The position numbers and the translations under genes were made by a program. This document shows, piece after piece, positions 1 through 6,441 of a stretch of DNA of 34,115 nt. Numbering within the stretch: the first letter of the stretch is position 1; each line of letters opens with the position of its first letter. The notes under the pieces were generated by a model. It was not told the origin of the DNA, searched no databases, and saw only the letters and a program-made list of their open reading frames with translations. Source of the stretch: Pseudonocardia sulfidoxydans NBRC 16205 (GTDB taxonomy: Bacteria; Actinomycetota; Actinomycetes; Mycobacteriales; Pseudonocardiaceae); assembly GCF_007989085.1 (NCBI RefSeq), contig NZ_BJVJ01000065.1, forward strand, positions 1 to 34,115. Reading direction: 5' to 3'.

Positions 1-1
1 G

Positions 2-115
2 GTCGAGCGGTTCCGCGAGGAGGCCCACGCCGGAGGGCGCGCCGCCCCGTCGGAGCACGCCGCGCGCCACACCCAGCGCGAACACCACCCCGGCGACGAC
101 CCGCGCAACCGCTGA
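2..115 (+). CDS. C-terminal end of an unidentified protein (partial)
   Basis: An open frame enters from the left edge and ends at a TGA at 113-115, giving 37 residues. The segment is rich in His, Arg, Glu and Ala and ends in HHPGDDPRNR, a hydrophilic, probably disordered tail. It runs towards the leftward baeRF gene with only 45 bp between the two stops. The family cannot be named from this fragment. It is believed to be coding only because the frame is open to the edge and third positions are G/C-rich. Confidence 0.45.
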   Translation, partial: VERFREEAHAGGRAAPSEHAARHTQREHHPGDDPRNR

Positions 116-160
116 CCGCCCGCTGACGACGAACGGCGCGCCGCCCGACCGCTGCCGCGT

Positions 161-1249
161 TCATCCCGGGGCCGCGGCACCCGCCCGGGCAGCGGCACCC
201 GTCCGGGCAGCGGCACCCGTCCGGGCAGGTGAACCCGACGGCCCGGACCGCACCGGCGGGCGCAACAGTGCCGCGGTGCCCCCGGTCGGCAGCCGGTCCG
301 GGTCGTCGGTGACGACGACCGACGCGCCGCCGAGCGCCGCGGCCCGCACGAGGGCCGGGGCGGCGGCGAGCGGGCCGACGGCGTCGAGGCCCGGGCCGAG
401 CAGGGCACGGTCGGTGACGACGTCGGCGGGTTTCTTCGCCGCGGTCCACACCGTGGCGCCGCCGTCGCACAGCGCCCGGTCCACGACGAGGATCTCGACG
501 ACCCCGTCGCGCAGGGCGCCGGTCACCTCGGTGAGGCCGGCCGCGACCCGGCCCGCGTCCAGGGTCGCGGGGTCGGCCAGCCGGTCCAGGACGGCGGCCC
601 GCTCGCGGGCGGTCAACCGGTCGGTGGCGTCCTCGACGGCGCGCTGCACCACGTCCGTGCCGACCCCGCCGCGGTGCTCGACCTCGACCGCGACGTCCCG
701 CGCCGGCCGCGAGAGCCGCGCGAGCAGCCGCGCCCGGGACACGGGCTCCCCGGTCACGACGAGCAGCCCGGCGCCGGTGAGCGCGACGCACTCGTCGGCG
801 CGGGCCGCCGCGGCGACGACACCCCGGTCGTCGCCCCGGGTCCGCGATCCCGGGGACGACCCGGCGCACCACCCGGGCGGCACGAAACCGTCGCCGGTCT
901 CGTCGACACCGGCGACGACCACCTGCAGTGGTTCACGGACCGCGGTCACCACCGCCATCAGGTCGGGCTGCGGACCCCACCCGGCGACGGGCCGCGACGG
1001 CGGGCGCCGCGTCGGGGCGTGCAGCAGGACACCGCTGTCGTCGGCGACCAGCACGCAGCCCTCGCCCACCCCGGCCGGGACCGGCCCGGCGAGCGCGTCG
1101 CCGACCGCGGCGAGGACCGCTCGCGGGGCATCCGAGCGGGCGATCTCGGACAGGGCACGACCGACGTGCGCGGGGCAGCGGCAGTCGAGCAGCACCGTCG
1201 CGAACGGTCCGTCACGACGGGCGATGTCGCGCAGCCACTCCAGGCGCAC
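161..1249 (-). CDS. Rv2629-like / baeRF-family (eRF1/Vms1-like) protein, copy 1
   Basis: This 362-aa protein begins VRLEWLRDIARRDGPFATVLLDCR and resembles the Rv2629 family, bacterial relatives of archaeal/eukaryotic release factor 1 (baeRF). The N-terminal part (about 1-130) is followed by an Rv2629-type central domain (VDETGDGFVPP, then ALTGAGLLVVTGEP) and a C-terminal L7Ae-like part (VEILVVDRAL, GGASVVVTDDPDRLP). The GTG at 1249 was chosen because GAAGGAG lies 6 nt upstream and the N-terminus then aligns with the next gene (MRVDWLRP). The C-terminus is a low-complexity Gly/Ala tail encoded by near-identical repeats (161-230). Rv2629 belongs to a dormancy/stress-induced set in mycobacteria; a ribosome-rescue or peptidyl-tRNA role for this family is inference. 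It has its own SigB-like promoter (1302-1326). Confidence 0.8.
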   Translation of the reverse strand: MRLEWLRDIARRDGPFATVLLDCRCPAHVGRALSEIARSDAPRAVLAAVGDALAGPVPAGVGEGCVLVADDSGVLLHAPTRRPPSRPVAGWGPQPDLMAVVTAVREPLQVVVAGVDETGDGFVPPGWCAGSSPGSRTRGDDRGVVAAAARADECVALTGAGLLVVTGEPVSRARLLARLSRPARDVAVEVEHRGGVGTDVVQRAVEDATDRLTARERAAVLDRLADPATLDAGRVAAGLTEVTGALRDGVVEILVVDRALCDGGATVWTAAKKPADVVTDRALLGPGLDAVGPLAAAPALVRAAALGGASVVVTDDPDRLPTGGTAALLRPPVRSGPSGSPARTGAAARTGAAARAGAAAPG

Positions 1250-1301
1250 CGGGACTCCTTCGTCCGGGGTTCCCCCGGGTCCACGGGGTCGGTGGCCTCG
1301 A

Positions 1302-1326
1302 CTACCCGGCGGGGGCCCCGGCACTC
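1302..1326 (-). promoter_or_regulatory. SigB/SigF-like promoter of baeRF copy 1
   Basis: On the minus strand GAGT, 15 nt, then GGGTAG, matching the actinobacterial stress-sigma form GNNT-N14-16-GGGTA. The -10 lies about 53 nt upstream of the GTG at 1249. Six other sites of this kind, one with GGGCTA, precede genes in this window. Confidence 0.6.
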
Positions 1327-1422
1327 CTCCGCGGCCGGGTCGAGTTCGCCGAGCCCGCCGCGCGTGCCGCAGCTCGGTGAGCGTGCGCCCGAGCAGTGCA
1401 GGACCTCTCCGCGCACGCACGG

Positions 1423-2589
1423 TCAGGTGGGGGCGAGCGCGAAGCGCAGGATCGCCCCGAGCCCGTGCCGCAGTGCCGGGCCTTCCTGCGGGTCACCGGA
1501 GTCCTCGGGGTCGTCGGAGCGACCGGGCGCGTCGGGGTCGAGCGGGTCACGCCGCCCGCCGCCACCGGTCACGACGACCTCGGCGTCGGTCGCGACCGCC
1601 GCGCGCAGCAGGGCGTCGACCACGGACACCCGGCCGGCCGGGCTGCTCCCCATCGCCGCGAGACCGGCCTCGTCGGCGGCCACGGCGGCCGGGTCGGCGC
1701 CGACCCAGACGTCGTCGGCAGGCACCGCGGCCGGGTCGACCAGCAGCGTCTCGACCGCCTGCGCGCGGGCCGCGGCCAGCACGTCGGCCTCACCGGTCAC
1801 GGCCAGCCCGTCGCCGTGCCCGGCGGCCTGCGCGAACCGGTCGAGCGCGGTGCGGCGGTGCCGGTCGCGTACGTCGTCCTCGGCCCGCGCGACCGTGTCG
1901 GGCAGGTCCGCGCCGCGGTCTCCCGCGCTGTTCTCGATCTCGACGAGGACCTCGACGCTGCGCCGGGCCAACCGGTCCCGCAGCCGGGCCCGGGCGCGGG
2001 CGTCCCCGGTGAGGACGACGACGTCGGCACCGGTGCGCTGCACGGCCCGGTCGACCGCCTCGGCGACGGCCGCGGTGTTGCGCCGCCAGCTCTCCTCGAC
2101 GCGCTCCTGCATCGACAGGTGCGACGGGCCACCGGCCGGGACCTTGTGCACCGGCATCTCCCCGCCGACGGTCACCGGCTCCTCACCCGGCACCGCGACC
2201 TCGCCGCCCGCCTCGTCGACGTGCACCGTCACCGTCCGCACCACCTCGGGCACCTCGGTGACGACGGCGAGGAACTGCGGCAGCAGGCCCCACCGGGTGA
2301 GCGCCGTCGCGGGCGGGACGGGCGTGAGCCGGTCGACCAGCACGCCGTCGTCGTCGACGACGAGCACGCGGCCCGCGGTGCCGTCGGCGGGTGCGACGTC
2401 GGCCAGCGCGGCGTCGACGAGATCGCGCACGGCCGCCGGCGCTCCCTGGTCGGTGAGGTCGTCGGCGACGGCGCGGCGGCGCAACCTGGCCAGCTCGGCG
2501 GCGTCCTCGGTGTCGTGGGTGGCGTCGATCAGGACCGTCGCGAACGGTCCGGGCCGGTCGCACGCGGGGCGCAGCCAGTCGACTCGCAT
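1423..2589 (-). CDS. Rv2629-like / baeRF-family (eRF1/Vms1-like) protein, copy 2
   Basis: A 388-aa paralogue of the downstream gene: MRVDWLRPACDRPGPFATVLIDA matches its N-terminus, and both share the order N-terminal domain, middle domain (HVDEAGGEVAVPG, ADVVVLTGDARARARL) and C-terminal L7Ae-like domain (VETLLVDPAA, DAEVVVTGGG). The ATG at 2589 is preceded by AGGGAGAAGGAG; an in-frame ATG 15 nt upstream is possible but less well placed. The middle region keeps GPSHLSMQERVEESWRRNTA, which copy 1 replaces with a shorter segment, so this copy looks closer to the ancestral form. The C-terminus has an Asp/Gly-rich loop. A SigB-like site lies just upstream. Family assignment is by recognition; the molecular activity is not known. 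Confidence 0.82.
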   Translation of the reverse strand: MRVDWLRPACDRPGPFATVLIDATHDTEDAAELARLRRRAVADDLTDQGAPAAVRDLVDAALADVAPADGTAGRVLVVDDDGVLVDRLTPVPPATALTRWGLLPQFLAVVTEVPEVVRTVTVHVDEAGGEVAVPGEEPVTVGGEMPVHKVPAGGPSHLSMQERVEESWRRNTAAVAEAVDRAVQRTGADVVVLTGDARARARLRDRLARRSVEVLVEIENSAGDRGADLPDTVARAEDDVRDRHRRTALDRFAQAAGHGDGLAVTGEADVLAAARAQAVETLLVDPAAVPADDVWVGADPAAVAADEAGLAAMGSSPAGRVSVVDALLRAAVATDAEVVVTGGGGRRDPLDPDAPGRSDDPEDSGDPQEGPALRHGLGAILRFALAPT

Positions 2590-2632
2590 CTCCTTCTCCC
2601 TCATGTCGTGAACGCATGCCGGTCCTCTCCCC

Positions 2633-2657
2633 CTACCCGGGCGGGGCCCGCCGACAC
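2633..2657 (-). promoter_or_regulatory. SigB/SigF-like promoter of baeRF copy 2
   Basis: Minus-strand GTGT-N15-GGGTAG fits GNNT-N14-16-GGGTA. The -10 is about 44 nt from the ATG at 2589 and is followed by GGGGAG, much like the site at 4851-4876. Confidence 0.6.
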
Positions 2658-2779
2658 CCGGCGGGATTGAACGTCGAGCGACGGGGAACGCGAACGGTGC
2701 CGGTCGCGGCCGCGGGTTCGCCGGGAGCCCCGCGGGCGCGGCCGGCCTCCCCCGTCCGCCCCCGAGCACCGGAGACCCC

Positions 2780-3676
2780 GTGAGCGAGGACCAGTTCACC
2801 CCCGCCGACCCCACCGAGCGCTTCGCCTCCCCGGGCAGCGGGGACCGCCCCGTGCCCTGGCCCGGGCGCACCGACGAGATGGACGTCGTCCCCGACCACG
2901 GGGAGCAGAGCTACCGCGGCACCGAGCGCCTCGTCGACCGCAAGGTCGTCCTCACCGGCGGCGACTCCGGGATCGGCCGTGCCGTGGCGATCGCGTTCGC
3001 TCGCGAGGGCGCCGACGTGTTGCTCACCCACCTGCCCGCGGAGGTCGACGACGCGGCCGAGACGGCCCGCTGGGTCCGGGAGGCCGGGCGCGAGGCGGTC
3101 AGCGTCGAGGCCGACCTGCGCGAGGAGCAGCGGTGCGAGGACGTGATCGCCCGCGCCGTCGACGCGTTCGGCCGCATCGACGTCCTGATCAGCAACGCCG
3201 CGTACCAGATGTCGCAGGACGACGGCCTGCTCGGGATCACGACCGAGCAGTTCGACCGCGTCATGCGCACCAACGTCTACGCGCTGTTCTGGCTGGCCCG
3301 GGCCGCGGTGCCGCACATGCGGCCGGGCTCGTCGATCATCACGACGTCGTCGGTGCAGGGGTTCTCGCCCTCACCGCACCTGCTCGACTACGCCACCTCG
3401 AAGGCGGCGATCGTCAACTTCACCAAGGGCCTGGGGCACGACCTGGTCGAGCGCGGGATCCGCGCCAACTCCGTGGCCCCGGGCCCGGTGTGGACCCCGC
3501 TCATCCCGGCCACGATGGGCGCGGACAAGCTCGACTCGTTCGGCGCGCAGGCCCCGATGGGCCGGGCCGCGCAGCCCGCCGAGCTCGCGCCGTTCTACGT
3601 GTTCCTGGCGTCGCACGAGTCGTCCTACATGACCTCGGAGGTGCTCGGCGTGACCGGCGGCTCGCCCATCACCTGA
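2780..3676 (+). CDS. SDR-family oxidoreductase (YghA/YdaD-type)
   Basis: A classical-type short-chain dehydrogenase of 298 aa with the 40-residue N-terminal extension typical of the YghA/YdaD/YhxC subgroup (PVPWPGRTDEMDVVPDHGE). The NAD(P)-binding loop TGGDSGIGRA falls near residues 59-68, the NAA motif is present as SNAAYQ, and the catalytic Tyr204 and Lys208 sit in YATSKAA, with the Ser in TTSSVQG. The start is GTG with GGAG 5 nt upstream. Bacillus YdaD, YhxC and YhxD are SigB-dependent general stress proteins, which suits this neighbourhood. The substrate is not predictable; small aldehydes or sugars are possible. The gene is divergent from baeRF copy 2 and convergent with the GAF-ANTAR gene, with an 18-bp gap. 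Confidence 0.88.
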   Translation: MSEDQFTPADPTERFASPGSGDRPVPWPGRTDEMDVVPDHGEQSYRGTERLVDRKVVLTGGDSGIGRAVAIAFAREGADVLLTHLPAEVDDAAETARWVREAGREAVSVEADLREEQRCEDVIARAVDAFGRIDVLISNAAYQMSQDDGLLGITTEQFDRVMRTNVYALFWLARAAVPHMRPGSSIITTSSVQGFSPSPHLLDYATSKAAIVNFTKGLGHDLVERGIRANSVAPGPVWTPLIPATMGADKLDSFGAQAPMGRAAQPAELAPFYVFLASHESSYMTSEVLGVTGGSPIT

Positions 3677-3694
3677 CGCGGACGGGTGCGGGCC

Positions 3695-4438
3695 TCAGAT
3701 CTCGCTGTGCCGGCCGGTGACCGTCCTGGCGATCTCGGAGAGCTTGACGTTCATCCGCTGCGACACCGACCGCAGGATGTCGAACGCCGCGTCCTCGCCG
3801 ATCCCCTCGCGCTCCATGAGGATGCCCTTGGCCTGCCCGATCAGGTCGCGGTTGCGCAGGGCCTCCCGCAGGTTCGCGTTCTCCCGCTCCGCGGCCTCGG
3901 CATCGTCGTAGGCGTGCAGGACCGCCGCCGTGTGCGCCGCGAGCACGACGGCGGCGTCGCGGTCGGCGTCGGCGAGCGCGCCCCGGCGAAACGAGAAGAA
4001 GTTGATGGCCCCGATGCGCGGCGGGTCCTCGTGGGCGAACAGGCCGACGGCCAGCGCGCTGCGCACGCCCTCGAGGACCGCCGCCGGCCCCCACTGGCTC
4101 ACCAGCGGGTCCGTCCCGAGGTCCGAGGACTCGAACATGCCGACCCCCGCCCGTCTGCTCGCGAGCACGCACGGCCCCTCGCGCAGCAGGTACTGGAGCT
4201 CGTCGAGCCGCTGCGCGAGCGGCGCCGTCCACGCCGGCGTCAGGAACGAGCCGTCGGCGCGCCGCAGGCTGATGCTGACCACGTCGGCGGCCGGCAGCAG
4301 CGCCGCGCCGGCGGCGACGATGCGCTCCAGCGCCGCCGACCTGCTCGTCGCCGAGTCCAGGGCAGCAGCCAGGGCCGAGAACTCCGCCGCCCAGGAGTGG
4401 GCGCCGGACGGGCCCGCGGACACCTCGTCGGCAGACAT
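3695..4438 (-). CDS. GAF and ANTAR domain regulator, copy 1
   Basis: A 247-aa protein with an N-terminal GAF-like sensory domain (about 15-170; VVSISLRRADGSF, LREGPCVLASRRAGVGMFESSDLG) and a C-terminal ANTAR RNA-binding domain (about 193-243; DLIGQAKGILMEREG, SQRMNVKLSEIA). ANTAR proteins bind paired RNA hairpins and prevent termination, so this is probably a ligand- or stress-gated antiterminator; its target is unknown. The start is the only in-frame ATG at the domain boundary; its ribosome-binding site is weak (GAAGGG, 11 nt away). It is closely related to the gene at 21079-21789. It lies downstream of the small acidic gene at 4612, with a hairpin between them. Confidence 0.86.
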   Translation of the reverse strand: MSADEVSAGPSGAHSWAAEFSALAAALDSATSRSAALERIVAAGAALLPAADVVSISLRRADGSFLTPAWTAPLAQRLDELQYLLREGPCVLASRRAGVGMFESSDLGTDPLVSQWGPAAVLEGVRSALAVGLFAHEDPPRIGAINFFSFRRGALADADRDAAVVLAAHTAAVLHAYDDAEAAERENANLREALRNRDLIGQAKGILMEREGIGEDAAFDILRSVSQRMNVKLSEIARTVTGRHSEI

Positions 4439-4550
4439 TCGTGGACCATCCCTTCGGTCGCGCTGTGCTCGATTGTCCACGCGACCGGGACCGGAGGAAA
4501 CCCGTGGGACGTCGGGAGCCGCGCGACCACGACCTCCTCCCCCCGTGGCC

Positions 4551-4569
4551 GCCGCGGACTTCCCGCGGC
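4551..4569 (-). terminator. Possible hairpin terminator between the 63-aa gene and the GAF-ANTAR gene
   Basis: Arms GCCGCGG and CCGCGGC pair perfectly across a 5-nt loop, 43 nt after the stop of the 4612-4803 gene. There is no U-tract. ANTAR targets are often hairpins upstream of genes, so it may instead belong to the downstream leader. In a GC-rich genome a 7-bp stem is weak evidence. Confidence 0.3.
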
Positions 4570-4611
4570 TCACCCACGCGGCGGCACAGCAGCCGGCGGA
4601 GAAGCAGCCCG

Positions 4612-4803
4612 TCAGTCGGGCGGCTCGGCCGTCCCGTCCTCCGGCGGCGGCTCGACACCGTCGGGGACGCGGCCGCCGAGGACCTCCTCCTCGAGACGGT
4701 CGACGGTCTCCTCGGTCTCGGTGGGCCCCTCCGGGTTCGTGGGGACGTCCGCGTCGTCGCGCGTCCCTGCGCTGCGGTCGTCGGGGTCGGGGTCGTGGGC
4801 CAT
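4612..4803 (-). CDS. Small acidic protein (63 aa), unknown function
   Basis: The 63-aa product is strongly acidic and Pro-rich (many Asp/Glu, TETEETVDRLEEEVLGG), has no membrane segment or cysteine and is probably disordered with one short helix. The ATG at 4803 follows AGGTGA at 5 nt. A SigB-like promoter lies at 4851-4876, and the composition resembles the second small acidic protein at 6081-6290. No family is recognised. The clear ribosome-binding site plus promoter is the main reason to call it a gene. Confidence 0.6.
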   Translation of the reverse strand: MAHDPDPDDRSAGTRDDADVPTNPEGPTETEETVDRLEEEVLGGRVPDGVEPPPEDGTAEPPD

Positions 4804-4850
4804 CGCGGTCACCTGCCTCCCTGTCGGCGTGGCGGTCCTTCCCCGCTCCC

Positions 4851-4876
4851 CTACCCCGCCGCGCCGCGCCGCACTC
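4851..4876 (-). promoter_or_regulatory. SigB/SigF-like promoter of the 63-aa gene
   Basis: Minus-strand GAGT-N16-GGGTAG, followed by GGGAG as at the baeRF copy 2 site. The -10 is 48 nt upstream of the ATG at 4803. Confidence 0.55.
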
Positions 4877-4949
4877 CCCGGCCGGTCCGGTGCCCGCCGG
4901 CGTCGTGCACCGGTCGGCGGGCGCGGAACCCCCGACGCGGTGACCCCGG

Positions 4950-4978
4950 GTTTGCGCCGCGCCGCCCGCAGGTAGTTC
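4950..4978 (+). promoter_or_regulatory. Possible leaderless promoter of the CorA gene
   Basis: GTTT at 4950-4953 is followed 17 nt later by GGTAGTTC. The -10-like TAGTTC ends 5 nt before the ATG at 4984, so transcription may start at or next to the start codon. GCAGGTAG could instead act as a weak ribosome-binding site. Confidence 0.3.
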
Positions 4979-4983
4979 CCGGC

Positions 4984-6063
4984 ATGACCGGCCCGCACGC
5001 GACGCCTCGGACACGTCCCGCCGACGGGGACCCGCAGACGCCCGGACCGCACGCGACGAGCGTGACGACGGCCGTCCCGCCACGGTGTGCCACCCGCACC
5101 CGGCTCTACCGGGGCGGGGCGCTCGTCGACGAGGGGTTCCCCGCGGAGCGCATCTCCGAGCACCTGGCCGCCCGCGACGACTCCGTCGTGTGGCTCGACC
5201 TGCACGACCCCGACGAGGACGACCTCGCGATCCTCGTCGCGGAGTTCGGGCTGCACCCGCTGGCGGTCGAGGACGCCGCCGTCGACGAGCAGCGCCCGAA
5301 AGTCGACCGCTACCGCACGCACCTGTTCGTCAACCTCTACGCCGTGGAGGTCCCCGACGGCGGCTGCGAGCTGCTGACCAGCGAGATGAGCGCGTTCGTG
5401 ACGCCGCGGGCGCTGATCACGGTGCGCAAGGCCGACTTCGACATCGACGTCGTCGAGACCCGCTGGGACGCGGCCGCCGACCTCGCGCAGGACGGCGTCG
5501 GGTTCCTCGTGCACGGCTGGCTCGACGCGGTCGTCGACGGCCATCACCGTGCGGCGCAACAGCTCGACGACCTCGCCGACGAGCTGGAGGAGGCGCTGTT
5601 CGACCCCGGTCACGACGTCGACGTCCGCCGCCGCGGGTTCGAGCTGCGCACCAGCCTCGCGGCGCTGCGCCGCGTCACCGTCCCGATGCGCGAGGTGCTG
5701 GCGCGGCTGCTGCGCGACGACGAACACATCCGGCTCGCCCGGCCGTCGATGGCGCCCTACTTCGAGGACGTCCACGACCACGCCCTGGGCGCCGCGGAGA
5801 CGGTCGACGCGACCCGCGACCACGTCGCGACGATCCTCGACAGCTACGCCACCGAGCAGGGCAACGAACTCAACGTCATCACCCGCAAGCTCGCGGCGTG
5901 GGCCGCGATCATCGCCGTCCCGACCGCCATCACCGGCTGGTACGGCCAGAACGTGCCCTACCCCGGTTTCGACCAGCCCTGGGGGTTCGTGACCAGCACC
6001 GCGCTGATCGTGGTGCTGGCGGGCGTCATCTATCTGGCGCTGCGCCGCAAGGGATGGCTCTGA
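4984..6063 (+). CDS. corA: CorA-family divalent cation (Mg2+/Co2+) transporter
   Basis: A 359-aa CorA-type channel subunit. The long cytoplasmic N-terminal domain (about 30-290) includes VWLDLHDPDEDDL, FGLHPLAVEDA, KVDRYRTHLFVNLYA and the helix ending EQGNELNVITRKLAAWAA. Two C-terminal membrane helices follow (about 297-318 and 335-353), and the protein ends in RRKGWL. The loop between the helices reads YGQNVPYPG (residues 320-328), so the usual GMN signature is GQN. CorA forms pentamers in the inner membrane for Mg2+ uptake; GQN-type members may differ in ion preference. The ATG at 4984 was chosen; a GTG at 5061 is a later alternative. The first 35 residues look disordered. A small acidic gene follows 17 bp downstream. 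Confidence 0.9.
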   Translation: MTGPHATPRTRPADGDPQTPGPHATSVTTAVPPRCATRTRLYRGGALVDEGFPAERISEHLAARDDSVVWLDLHDPDEDDLAILVAEFGLHPLAVEDAAVDEQRPKVDRYRTHLFVNLYAVEVPDGGCELLTSEMSAFVTPRALITVRKADFDIDVVETRWDAAADLAQDGVGFLVHGWLDAVVDGHHRAAQQLDDLADELEEALFDPGHDVDVRRRGFELRTSLAALRRVTVPMREVLARLLRDDEHIRLARPSMAPYFEDVHDHALGAAETVDATRDHVATILDSYATEQGNELNVITRKLAAWAAIIAVPTAITGWYGQNVPYPGFDQPWGFVTSTALIVVLAGVIYLALRRKGWL

Positions 6064-6080
6064 GCGGGTACGCCGACGCC

Positions 6081-6290
6081 ATGACGGACAGGATCGACCG
6101 CACCCCGGACGAGAACGACCAGCCCGGCGAGGCCACCCTCGCCGCCGCCGACCCCGACGACCAGACCGCCTCGGTCGAGGACAGGCCCGAGGTGCCGGGC
6201 GGGCCGCAGGTGAACGTGCCCGCCGCGACCGGCGCGTTGTCGACCGACGAGGCGAAGGACCCGCACGTCGAGGGCCGCGGCCGGGACTGA
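6081..6290 (+). CDS. Small acidic protein (69 aa), unknown function
   Basis: Begins MTDRIDRTPDENDQPGEATL and ends DEAKDPHVEGRGRD: acidic, disordered-looking, without hydrophobic segments. It starts 17 bp after corA ends, so it is probably cotranscribed. The ATG at 6081 has only GAGCGGG as a weak ribosome-binding site; an in-frame ATG at 6054 overlaps the end of corA, follows AAGGG and would add nine residues. No family is recognised. Confidence 0.55.
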   Translation: MTDRIDRTPDENDQPGEATLAAADPDDQTASVEDRPEVPGGPQVNVPAATGALSTDEAKDPHVEGRGRD

Positions 6291-6441
6291 GCCCGGCGCC
6301 CACGGGACCGTTCGGACGGACGTCGGTACCGTCGGCGGCGCGCCGCGGCCCAGGTCGCGTCGCTGCGGCGGTCGAGCAGCCGGCTCCGCACGACCGCCGT
6401 CGCCGCCCCGCAGGGCCGGTGCGCAACGAGGGGCCGACCGG

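Noticed and set aside
3677..3694. Terminator between the convergent SDR and GAF-ANTAR genes
   Set aside because: Only 18 bp separate the stops and no hairpin could be found.
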